A stretch of DNA of 64,000 nucleotides, from contig JAGFBZ010000571.1 in assembly GCA_018398805.1 (NCBI GenBank), forward strand, positions 62,001-126,000, in the 5' to 3' direction. This DNA is from Hirundichthys speculiger. Lineage: Eukaryota > Chordata > Actinopteri > Beloniformes > Exocoetidae. Shown here piece after piece: positions 35,568 through 46,383 of the stretch. Below the pieces are notes generated by a model, which saw only the letters and a program-made list of their open reading frames with translations, searched no databases and had not been told where the DNA came from. The position numbers and the translations under genes are program-made. The first letter of the stretch is position 1. Each line of letters opens with the position of its first letter.

Positions 35568-35759
35568 GTTGTCAGATAGGACAGCCCACCACTACGACAG
35601 TCAGGTTTAGAGGAGAAATGAAAAGACAGCTGAGCGGTGGTTTGGATCGGAACGCGCATGCGCCACAATTGCCCTTTTCTCTGGACGTTTTTTTTTTTTT
35701 TGGATGCAGGAGCTTGCCGTAGATTTGGCGGTTACTGCGAAAACGTAAACAGTGGGAAA
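35568..35759. promoter_or_regulatory. divergent tmx2/pmf1 promoter with NRF1 motif
   Basis: Only 192 bp separate the start codons of tmx2 (- strand) and pmf1 (+ strand). The centre holds GCGCATGCGC (35654-35663), a palindromic NRF1 site, frequent in bidirectional housekeeping promoters. No TATA box was seen at an appropriate place for either gene. A T run lies at 35689-35701 on the pmf1 side. Confidence 0.7.
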
Positions 35760-38700
35760 ATGGAGGAAAATAGCGAAACGAAACAAAAGGAGACTACCGA
35801 TAATGACTCTTCTGAAAAACAGGCAAATGGAGCTACGGGAGAAGTTTCCTCAGAGATTTCGAAGGAAGAAAGGGTTGTTAAGCCGCCAGAGGAGACGACT
35901 GCCCGGTACGACCGTATGAAGCTCTTCGACAAAGTGATGCAGAAGAGCCTGAGCAAGTTCATAGAGCATGCCAGGTAATAGGCCACTGTGTTTCTAAATA
36001 AATGGACGATGGAAAATGACAGTGAAAGATTACGCTGTATTATTATAAAGGGGTAACAATGAGATAATATGCAAAAGGAACAAGAGGAAAGTATGGAATT
36101 ATTGACAAGAGGAAGAATCGAGAAGACCAGTTTGTACAGCATTAACATCTGACATAACAATTCTTGTTCAATATGCCTATTTTATGTTTAAGGTTTTCAA
36201 ATTCACTCATGGAAGATTAATTAAAACTAAATTAGTTATAGAAAACCACAGGGAAAAAAAACCCACAATAACACATTCCTGGTGGCTTCTTTGTCCAATA
36301 AACGGTGAAGTATCCGATCTAAATATGTTTGATTTAATACAATACACCACAGCACTGTTAACGCTGCTTCCACTGTCAGTTTTAAAGGATTCACCAGCAT
36401 GTTTCGTCCACTTTACAAGAAGAACCCTCAGAGGATGGAGAGCATTCACAAGCAGTTCATAGAGGAATTACAGAAAGCTATCCAGGTGAGCTACACAAAT
36501 GACCAGTGTTGTGGAAATAAATACAGTATGTTTTGTAAGGAGGTGTTAGGTACAACAAAGAGAGTCTCTCACAGAGCAAAAAGGCCAACACCTTTAATCA
36601 TGCTCTGTGAGAGTTTCCCAGAAAGGGTAGAAGATTGGCTGGCATTTTAAATTCTGACTCAAAGAACCAATAAGAAGGCCCTGTGCATACTTTTACCCAC
36701 CTCCTCATTATAATTTCATTCAACTAGTTAACTAGTAAGCACGTTGGGTTTTAACTAGTTTACAAGTTCAGATTTTCATTTCATTTCATTTTATTGATTC
36801 ATTCCAGACATGTCAAAACAATCTTTTAAAGCATAACAATTTTAACACTATCATGAATTGATAGTATCTGAAAATAAATAAATAAATGCATAAATCAATA
36901 TACACCGACACATGTGCATAACCATAATTTTGAAACATATATAACCTCTTGTTAATAAATCTAGAATATTAAATTGACATATTCCCCCCCAAAAAGAAGA
37001 AATTTTAAAAAATCAACAAAATGTATACCCAATGTATACATACCTATTTATATACATACATATACATACCAATATGCATAACACATATCTGGTTTAACAT
37101 ATCTGAAAAGGGGTGGGAAGAAGTAAAACTTATTTAATCCTACCCCTTCTCCAATGTTCTATGATTACCCTTAAAATTTATCTGGTTTTTGAGGCCTAAT
37201 CCTAAATTTTAGTTATAATTTCATATCCAGATAGACATAGACATCTAACTACATTCATACATACTGATACACATACATTCACACTACAGTACATACTATA
37301 TATACTTCACCCTGCCTGCACATTCGCACCCACACACTTAATGCGCTCCGAGAGCACCCAGTCAAACAGACAAGCAGTTTGATCTCTCAAAACATACAAA
37401 TGCAAACAGACAGTTGAGTACAGAAATTTAACAGATTATTCAAGACAAAGCATCCTCACCTAAAATAATGGGCATGGAATAATGGAGGAAAAAGGGAACC
37501 CCAAACAAATTGGTTTATTTCTTATAGAAAGGGACATTTTGTAGACTGAGGTTCATTAAAATGGATCAAAACTTAATTTTAGCTTGAAAACATTTTGTCA
37601 TTCACCAGGGCAGTGATCATAAACTTCTTTCCAAAGCTTTCACATATCATTTTAGAGAAAAAAGCATGAAAACAAAATATGTGGATAAATCCAAATAATC
37701 GTGCTCTGTGAGTGAAGTAGGTACCATTCTACCTGCCTTCATTCTCACATGTTTACATGAATAACTGTGTCTTTGTTCACATGAAGGAGGACATCAGCAG
37801 ACTAATTGAAGAAGGGATGTTAGAGACCAAGCTGAATGAGCTGGACAAGCTGGAGGGAAGTGCCAAGAACAATCCAGATCCTGCATGGTCAGCAAATATT
37901 GATATAGCTTTTTACCCTGTATTTATTAATTTGGTGATTATGTGCAAACATTTGTTTGTAAATAATTTGCTAGACTGTTTACCCTCATTTTGGCTTCAGA
38001 AGTCTCAGGATATGTTTCAGGATGATACATAATAGACCAAGACAAATTAGTCCGATCTGGTGAAAATAAAATAAAGATAAAAATTGGAGTATTATATATG
38101 GATGTATGTACGTATACTTTAAAGTCCAAAATGACTAAAAATTAAATGAAGTGAAATTGAGATATGGTGCTATAATTTATCTTCAGAAGTTACATTTATA
38201 GTTAAATTAAATCACCCGTGCACAGTTTCATAGTGTTTTCTGTATTGTAGTGTAATGTAGTGTCACATAATTTCAGTCTATAAACACATGTTGTCAAAGC
38301 TTCCACAGTATGGAGTACCACCAAGCAGACAGCTTACTCTTTTGCCATAGTCCCTTAAACTCACTGTTTTTGCTTTCTCTTGACCGCCACTCATGCTGGG
38401 CTCTTAATCAAGCCTAGAATTTTATCCATTTTGGTCTGCATTTTACCTCATCAAATATTCTTCCATCACTGTTGCTTTGTCACTGCCACCGCTTACATGC
38501 TTCATTATTTTCTTAAATGAGGGAGAGGATCTTTGGATTTCATCAAGAAATGTTAGAGATTCTCCAAATGTGCAAGAAGGCAGTCTGGTAAGATGAGACT
38601 AAAACTGAGCTGTTGGTCATTAAAGCGAATGCATGTGGTACAACTCTATTACCTAATGATCACCGAGGGAGTAATGAATTATGGTGATGGCAGCATAGTG

Positions 38701-39503
38701 CTGTGGTTGTGTTTTATATAGTTCTGGGATTTCTGCAAAGCATTGTCTATATGGGAGTGCATACTTATGTTGCCTCATATTTTCACCATCTCGTGATTCC
38801 ATTATTTCCCTTCTGCAAAATAATGTTCAAAACAATTACATTTCTTTTCATCTCTTTTTCTTGTAGGCGGCGACCAAGTGGCATTCCAGAGCAGGACTTC
38901 TGCAGTTTTTTGATGTCATACTATCAAAAGCAGGAGGCCTTCATGCGACTAGAGCTGAGAAAGATTCAAGCAGAGAATGCTGCGCTGGCACAGAAGGTTC
39001 AAGCTGGTAGAGAGAGGTATTGCTCTGACTGAACAGCGTATTTCCACAACTGTGGATGAGTGGAAGGTGATGAAAAAATATAGATCATGTGTGATATCAT
39101 GTCTGTATATGTTGTTTGCATTATGCATAAATTATTAATTTGCCTTTTTTTTTTCCTTGTTTACTTTTTGTATTTTCTTACATCTATACAAGCTATTTTG
39201 CATAACAGTAGTTCTTGCATTTTGGTAATTTACAAGGGACTTGAAACTTAATTGACATTTTTGAAAATTAAATTTTAGTATTGATGTTTGTTTTGATATA
39301 TGGCAGTTTGCTTAAAAAAAGAGTGACCCTCTAGATATAAAATGTTTCTCTCTATGTTAAGATAAATAGAAACATGAAAGATAACTGTTTTGAGTGTGAA
39401 TTAATTTTATGTTGTTGTTGTTTTATCTTATATTCAGACGTTGGTGATGGAGTTTGAAAAGTTTTCTTCCTCTCTCTGCCCAGAAGATGTCTTCGATGTT
39501 TAA
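35760..39503 (+). CDS. pmf1: polyamine-modulated factor 1 (kinetochore Nnf1 subunit)
   Basis: Subunit of the MIS12 kinetochore complex that links centromere chromatin to microtubule-binding proteins. Coding exons: 35760-35974, 36380-36485, 37787-37887, 38867-39066, 39438-39503; about 228 residues (human 205). Visible: a hydrophilic Glu/Ser-rich N-terminus; helical MKLFDKVMQKSLSKFIEHA; FTSMFRPLYKK, QRMESIHKQFIEELQKAI; EDISRLIEEGMLETKLNELDKLE; PAWRRPSGIPEQDF (human PAWRPSGIPEKDL); then coiled coil (RKIQAENAALAQKVQAGRE). In exon 4 the frame stops at TGA 39030-39032, but removing one base near 39016-39018 continues as ALTEQRISTTVDEWK|TLVMEFEKF to TAA 39501. That gives the same spacing to the conserved Trp as in human and restores the phase into exon 5. 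Probably an indel error. Polyadenylation signal at 39569. Confidence 0.9.
36750..37760. repeat. pmf1 intron 2 with unclassified dispersed repeat
   Basis: From about 36770 (ttcatttcattttattgatt catt) to about 37390 the intron carries a long AT-rich repeat with 'ggggtgggaagaagtaaaac' and 'ttatttaatcctaccccttc', words I know from repeats in many fish genomes but cannot assign to a family. It contains AAATA and ATACATA simple repeats. No coding sequence. Confidence 0.4.
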
Positions 39504-39568
39504 TCTTCAAATTACGTAACAACTAAATCAAATTAAATGTACATATTTTGTTAATTGTTTTATAAAAA

Positions 39569-39574
39569 AATAAA
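39569..39574 (+). terminator. pmf1: polyadenylation signal of pmf1
   Basis: AATAAA 66 nt after the (corrected) pmf1 stop codon. The med19 start codon follows only about 250 bp further on, so the two genes are tightly packed. Confidence 0.7.
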
Positions 39575-39820
39575 GTCAAATGTTTGAAAGGAACATGGGT
39601 TTTTGGAAGCTATTCGTGTATAAACCTGTTATTACGGTATTGTGCGTATTTGTAGTCGGTATTACGGTACATAAACCATGAAAAATAAAGCCACACAAAG
39701 AAGTGAGGAGTGTAGTTGACACTCAGATGGACTCACGGTGATTAACTCCAACATTGACGGGACAGAAGCTATGTGAAACCGGCTTTTTCTTTTTATTTAA
39801 ATGTAGTACTGCTGATAAAT

Positions 39821-42800
39821 ATGACGGAAATGTTTTCAACTCTATTCGGGCAAAATGAAGCTCAGGGACCGCCCGGTGCTTCGTCTTTGGGTTTCGGATC
39901 GGGGAAACCTCCACCGCCTATGCCGCAAAATCAAGTCTCTATGGCGGGACAGCTGCCACCACAGCTCGGGGATGAAGGGCCTGCTCTCCGTAAGACCGGA
40001 GCCATGAATGAACCTTTCTACTTATTACGAGAGCTTCCTGGTACTGTCGGATTACTATAACTATTGGTCGTGTGTGATTTGTCTTTGAAAGTGTTTTGGG
40101 TGTTTTTTGTTTTTTAAAATCCGGTATCCATAGCTGTCGAGCAGTTTTTTTTTCTTAAAGCAGTGTTGGCTAACATTTGCTAACGACAGATACGTGTGAG
40201 CTAGTGCCGTTATTAGCGGTCCTCTTAAGTATGTTTTTCTCACAAGAAAAGTGGTATATCTTTTAAGTTTGTGACACCTGCACGTTTACAGCCCAGATTC
40301 ATGATAATAAAAATAAACATCTTCTAGTGTTTTTTTAAAAGTCAACATTATATAACTGATGTGGTCACATGAAGGAAGCAGCTCCAAATGATGCCGATAA
40401 CCAGGTCCATGACCTCAATGGTGTTCTTTATATTACTTACGCTTACATGAACTTGTGTTTCAGTTGGAAATGAGCTGACGGGGAACACGAACCTCATCAC
40501 GCACTACAACCTGGAACACGCCTACAACAAATTCTGTGGAAGAAGGTGAAGGAGAAGCTCAGCAACTTCCTGCCAGAATTACCAGGTGTGTTGCGGGAAG
40601 ACGCATGTGGTCAGAAAGCCAAATGATAATTAAAAGTTTAGCATTTGGCTGGCTGTTTGCATGATTTAGCTAGAATTGGGAATAATGAATGAATATGAAA
40701 TGGTGTGATTGCATTCGCTTCACAAAAAATGTACACTTATCAAAAGGATCTCAAGAACTTGCAGTCAGAGTACCTCCCCTCCCTGAATATTCTACCTTTT
40801 ATTTTATTTATTTTTATCTTTTATATTATTGTCTTTACTAAACATTGAGAGACAAAGTGTCAGAATCAAATTCCTCATGTGCTTGCACAAACCTGACAAA
40901 TAAAGTTGATTCTGATTCTGACTGTTAATTGATAAGTTGTTGACTAGACTCTGTCTTCTGTCTTTCTCCTGTGTGTGCTGCAGGTATGATCGACTGCCCG
41001 GGCACTCAGGATGGCAGCTCATTGCGTTCTCTGATCGACAAACCTCCAGTATGCGGGAACTCCTTCAGCCCACTGACTGGTGCTCTGCTCACAGGCTTCC
41101 GACTACACACAGGACCGGTACTTGTAAAAATCATATTTTGCTCAAGTTTTCAGCATGTCGACACTTATTGCTCTAATTATTAACGGTACAATGGTAAAAT
41201 GTCTTGATTTAGAGTATTCCGATCTGTTGCAGATGAATTCCTTTTAATATCTTTGCTACATTTTTCTGTTCTATACTCATTAGAAGGTCATATTTTTTTA
41301 TTCTTCCCAGCTCCCAGAACAGTACAGACTAATGCACATACAGCCTCCAAAGAAGAAGAGCAAACACAAGCACAAGCACCATCGACCACAGGATCCTTTA
41401 CCACAAGGTAGGACACTAACTACTTAAAAACACAACTGCAGAGGAGTGAAATATGTTTTCACCATCACTGGAATGCCTCTTGTATCATGTCACAGAAACC
41501 CCATCAGACTCTGATCCCAAGAAGAAAAAGAAAAAGAAGGACGATGATCCTGACCGCAAGAAAAAGAAGAAAGATAAGAAAAAGAAGAAGGTAAGAAAAT
41601 ATATTTATGCTCATCTAACAGATGGGTGAAAGCTACTGTAGCAAGCTCAAAGCGAGTTCTTGTAATCGTAGCTCAACCAGTAGGGTATACTGGGAAGAGA
41701 GATCAGGGGGTGAGCAGTGGTTGTCAGGTCTAAGGATTTACATGGGATATGAAGGTGGCTCTCTTTTACTCCGACTACATGGCAACTTGTTCTGAACAAC
41801 TTGCACTGAACACCTCTTCTGGAGCCGGCTATGTTCAGTTTCAGATAAATAGTATGTGAAATCCATCACTAACTTTCCTGATCATATCACACATCAAATC
41901 ATGTCGACATCATTTAGATAATATTATGCAGAAGTACAGTGTTGATGTCTCACACCAAATTAAAAGTTGCATTGACATAAATTCAAATGTAACCTTCATC
42001 TTATAATTTAGGCGGCACATTTAAACACTGATTTTACCACATTTACTGATAATATAGTTCTAATTAATTCTGTTCAGAAGTGAATCTGTTAACGCTGATG
42101 ACAGTATAATACAGATGAGTGTAAATTGGTATATCAGAATATTCAATCAATTAAACAATAAATAGTTTTATGGGACAATACCAGAAAAACATGCACTTTT
42201 TGAGAATCAAAATCTATATTCTAGTGCTGGGCGTTATGACCAAAACTTTATATCTCAGTATTTTTCAAAATTATATCAGTTTCACGGTATATCACGGTAT
42301 TTTTTTTTTTAAGGCACAACTGGGTGTTAACCACATTTTCTAATCATTTAGAGAGGAATTGCTGCAGTAAACTGGCTTAGAATGACCTATTTTACTGTCA
42401 CGAGGAGTGAATATTGTTGCCTCCCGCGGCTACAACTTTAGCTCGGCAGCATTTGCAGATTATTGTAGTGTGTTGGACGTCGTCTTTTTTACATCCAAAG
42501 AGCTTCCACATGACAGACACGGCTCCTCGTTTAGGAAGAAGTTCCCTCAGTCTCATGTTGCCATTCTGGAGCTTCCACTTCGGGACTTTCGCTGTTTGCA
42601 GCCATCACTGTTTAACCATAAACTAGTAGCGTGTTGTGCCTCCAGTGCAATTGCAAAACAGTCCCCTGTCAAGCAATGTTTTGCGGCGCTTATGTTCCGC
42701 TGCGCAGCGTTCCCAACGTTGTGTACGCTACAGTACATACTCACTGGTATTACAGTATATAAAAAATTCATATCATAAGAAAAATAAACACCGGTATTTG

Positions 42801-43842
42801 GTATGAACCAGTATACCGCCCAGCACTACTATATTCTATTTTCTATTCACACAACTTCTCTTCTTAAAGTGTCAGGAGATGTGAGAAATTTGTGCAGAAC
42901 CTGAAGGAGGAGGCTGGGATTTGCAAATATAGTTGATGAGTTTCTCAAAGTAAGCCAGGCTAAACTGAACTATCTTCGTGGTATACCTCTCAGCTGTTAA
43001 AGGATTCTGAAAGCAGCAGTGAAAAGACTTCTGCTTGTGACTTTACTACAATAGTACAATAGGTATTAAAGTCACTCAGACACACCTGGATTATGTGGTT
43101 GGAGTTGCATTACTTACAAATGTTCAGTGAGGCCCAAACTGTTTTAAAGAACACACTGTATGCTCCAGTTTGTGGCTGGGGTTTTGTACTGGAAGTAAAA
43201 GAGCGAGGAAGTCCTCCATCTTATTTGTAGATAGTGAAGCACATGCAAATTATACAGAGCTGTAACTGTCCGGTTTACTGCTCAACATGGTACCAATTTT
43301 CCATCAGCTAAGTTGTTTGTCAGTAATTTGGTCTATGACGTCAACTGAAAAAAAGACCAGTACTGCCAAGTTAAAAGGAGGCATATTGCCACCTATCGTG
43401 GCAGAGTTGGACATACTTGAGTTAATAAATTGGTTCCCCTTCTGTACTTGCAGACTTGGACAGATTAGTCGGGATGAAGCTCAGATTTAGGCTACACATA
43501 AACTTTTTTTCTTTTATGACATGTGTACATGCGTATGGTCGCTGCCTTGCATATCTGAGGTTTGTTTTGAGTATTTGCTGCGCACCTTTGTTCGGTTGTA
43601 AATTTGCACGTGAAATCATGAATTTGATCCCGATCCGCGTAAAGCTGTTCCAGAATGCATTGCAGTGAGCATGATAATGAAAGGCGTTCATCTCACTGAA
43701 AGGTTATGAACACAAAAGCTGTACAGATGTTAATTGAAAACCAGTGGTTATTTTCCCTTCTCCCTCTCTTCTCCAGAACCGACACAGTCCCGACCACCCC
43801 GGCCTTGCTGGATCACAACCCAACAGCAACAGTCTCAGATAG
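39821..43842 (+). CDS. med19: Mediator complex subunit 19
   Basis: Head/hook-region subunit of the RNA polymerase II Mediator. Coding exons: 39821-40040, 40464-40585, 40984-41117, 41311-41407, 41496-41590, 43777-43842; 244 residues (human 244). Visible: MTEMFSTLFGQ, Pro-rich GSGKPPPPMPQ, FYLLRELP, ELTGNTNLITHYNLEHAYN, KLSNFLPELPGMIDCPG, SSLRSLIDKPP, LLTGFRLHTGPLPEQYRLMH, Lys-rich tail (PPKKKSKHKHKHH, KKKKKDKKKKK) and C-terminal NRHSPDHPGL...NSLR. In exon 2 the frame stops at TGA after TTC TGT GGA AGA AGG; the conserved CGKKVKEKLSNF needs one more A at about 40540-40541, which also restores all later phases. Start ATG 39821 chosen by homology; an in-frame ATG lies upstream at 39773. Confidence 0.94.
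40840..40925 (+). repeat. LINE 3' tail in med19 intron 2
   Basis: The sequence 'agacaaagtgtcagaatcaa' followed by 'attcctcatgtg', 'acaaacctgacaaataaagt' and the tandem 'tgattctgattctgact' is the typical 3' end of fish L2-type LINEs: a short unique tail closed by a short tandem repeat. Confidence 0.6.
42222..42828. mobile_element. 607-bp hAT-like element in med19 intron 5
   Basis: The ends TAGTGCTGGGCG and CGCCCAGCACTA are perfect 12-bp inverted repeats. The flanking 8-mers are identical, CTATATTC (42214-42221 and 42829-42836), as for hAT insertions. The subterminal regions carry CGGTAT-type words on both sides (tttcacggtatatcacgg, accggtatttgg, ccagtataccg). The open frame across 42407-42778 has no recognisable transposase motif, so this is a non-autonomous copy. 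Confidence 0.88.
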
Positions 43843-43942
43843 ACAGGAGTGCATGCCTGTGTGTGAATGTTTTTTTTTTTTTTTTTTTTTTGTAAGATGA
43901 GTGTTTTACAGGTGAATGTATTATTACGAGTGCGTTTAATGA

Positions 43943-44138
43943 AATAAACAAATGACTGTGTGGATGCGTATGTGCACGTGTGAGAGTCCAGCGACACCAT
44001 GGATGTGGGTGACGGTGGAGATGTTACAGAGCAGTGTAAAAGATAAATGAGCTGCGTGTTAATGACTGAGCAGTTAAAGTATGTATGTCTATAATTTTGT
44101 TGTGATATCTTTTGACCATAATGCCAAAATCAAATAAA
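43943..44138 (+). terminator. med19: polyadenylation signals of med19
   Basis: AATAAA occurs at 43943-43948 and at 44133-44138, giving 3'UTRs of about 120 or 310 nt. The second is about 160 bp from the convergent slc43a1 signal. Confidence 0.6.
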
Positions 44139-44289
44139 CTTTGGGTATTATCTTTGTTTGCATCTCAGTTCTGTACATGCAGTATATGCATCTGTAGTTT
44201 TAAATCAGGACTCTACAGCAGCCAGTGATGGGGGGTGAAGCCCAAATGAGGTTAAAAAAAAAAAAAAAAGCACATTCACAATACATTTT

Positions 44290-46383
44290 TCTTAAAATGT
44301 TTATTTATCAAACACATGCTGGACATTTGATTTGAATGTGGGAAAGAAACATTGAAATTTAAAAGACAACACCTTGAACTCAATGATACAAAGAGACATA
44401 GATGGAACAACTGCAGATGATGCAGTCTCAGAGAGAAAGTAAAAGATCATAGGAGTTGATCAAACTTCCAACAGCTCAGGAAGCATCACATGTAGACTGA
44501 TGGATTCCATATTAACTCGAATGCCGTTTTAATGTCTTAATTATTTTTTAAAAGACCTTTAAAATCACCAATAATTGTTGCTGGGATTAACTGTACCTCA
44601 TTATCTTATAAATCAACAAGAGAGTGAGCAAATGCAAAACTAGAAAGCCTCATGAGCTCTTCACTGTAATACACTTTTTACAGAAATTACTGTAATAGAT
44701 TATCAAGGCAGAATCAGATTAGTTGTGACTGCAGGACTAATGTATTGTTCAGTCGGTTTCCTGAGGTCAAGTGCGGTATTAACAAACTACCTTTACAGTC
44801 CCAAAAGATGGCTTTGGTTCACATAGGAAGATGTTTGGCACATGTAATCTTTAATTTACTTCTATTTCACTAAAGGCAAGATGCCACAAGAGGCACCGAC
44901 AGACAAAACATAGAATTTCATTTAAAAGAGTGCAAAGATTCAGGAAGCTGAGAAACAAAAGTCATATACTAGAAAAGAGGAAAAACCTAACTGTGCACTG
45001 AAATCATTTTTTGGCAAAAAGCATTAAAATATATATATTGCAACAGATTTCAAAAGAATCTCCATCAGAACCAACATATACACAATGCATTTCATTGTAA
45101 TTGTGAAAGATCTTTACATTTCTCTGTACCTGGCTGATCCACATGGATCACATGGCGCAGCTAGATGCTTTGTTTTAATATAAAACGTGAAATCACGTTT
45201 TTTTTTTTGTTTTTGTTTTTTAAGAAAACAGCCAGTGTCTCTTCAGCTATTGTACTTCAACAACTGTACAGACTCATATACAATAACACAAGAAGAATAT
45301 GTAATAAAATACAAGCCACAGCAGTTCTATTTACACCAACAATTTTGCTGGAGGAAAAGGAAAATGCAGAATTTGAAGATAATCATCTGAGCTTCTTTTA
45401 TAACAAGCCCACTACAAAATAATGTTCCCTTTTTAAAACTAATGCAGCTAAAGTATAAAACAGACACTTAAATACAAATGTTATACATACACTAGTTCAT
45501 TTCTGTGCATAAAGCAATACAAGTGTTTTGAAATACTGACACGGACTGTCAAAATTACACTCATCAGACACATTTTTCCATTAAAATGTCAGAAATGTTG
45601 GGTTTGAATAATGCTCACCTCTGAGGAGCAACAGAGAAAACCCATTAAGATTTTCATCATAGGTGTGTGGTTTCAAATTATTTATATTTCCAAATGTGAA
45701 AAAAAAATCATTGACAGGGATAGGATTCTGTTGTAGGGAGATGGTACAAAAAAGGAGCAGAGGAGGTAGATTTTCTGATGTCTGGATGCTTTAAATTATC
45801 TCTGAACATGTGTATGCATGTAACATTTAACAGACATGCACACATGCATATTTGCTGGGGGTGAGCAGAAGAAACACCACAATTATCGTGGTTTGCATCA
45901 CTGTGCACTCTTAAGAAGAGTGTAAAGAGTGTAACCTTCCTAAAAAGCTCTTCTTTGGTGTTAGCAAGAATTCAGATGATTGTCAGAAAATAGTATTTCA
46001 AGTACCGTGATATCTACAGTCTCTTTGTTCTGCTTGCAATTTAACTTTATGGCTTTAAATGTCTCCAATTTGGCTCTTGGACATTTACCAAAATAAATAA
46101 GCAGCAACCAATGATGATGACACGTCTCCTCACCAAATCACACAGAACTTAAAATCTGACTCCACGTTGTAACAAAACAGCTCCGTGACAGTTTGTGATG
46201 AGCAAAATGGGCACCAGCAATGACCACGGAACAAAATATGTGAAATAAAATACAAAAAAAAAAAAAAAAAAACACTTAGCAACAAAACAAAACTGAGTAG
46301 AATGTGTAAATGTCGGTGTTTTTATTTTGAAGGCACATCCTAGAGAGTAAAACTGTTTCGCTGGTCTTTTGCACCATTTGTGT
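44290..46383 (-). other. slc43a1: slc43a1 3'UTR and polyadenylation signal
   Basis: No other gene was seen between the slc43a1 stop codon and med19. The first strong - strand AATAAA (TTTATT on the + strand, 44300-44305) would give a trailer of about 2.1 kb. T/A-rich runs are at 45199-45209 and 46253-46271. Confidence 0.5.

Noticed and set aside
39015..39030. GTATTG after AGAGAG in pmf1 as a real splice donor
   Set aside because: The sequence immediately after it continues the coiled coil in the +1 frame up to a better donor at 39067; a one-base error explains both facts.
42407..42778. 123-codon frame in med19 intron 5
   Set aside because: It is internal to the 607-bp hAT-like element and shows no transposase signature.
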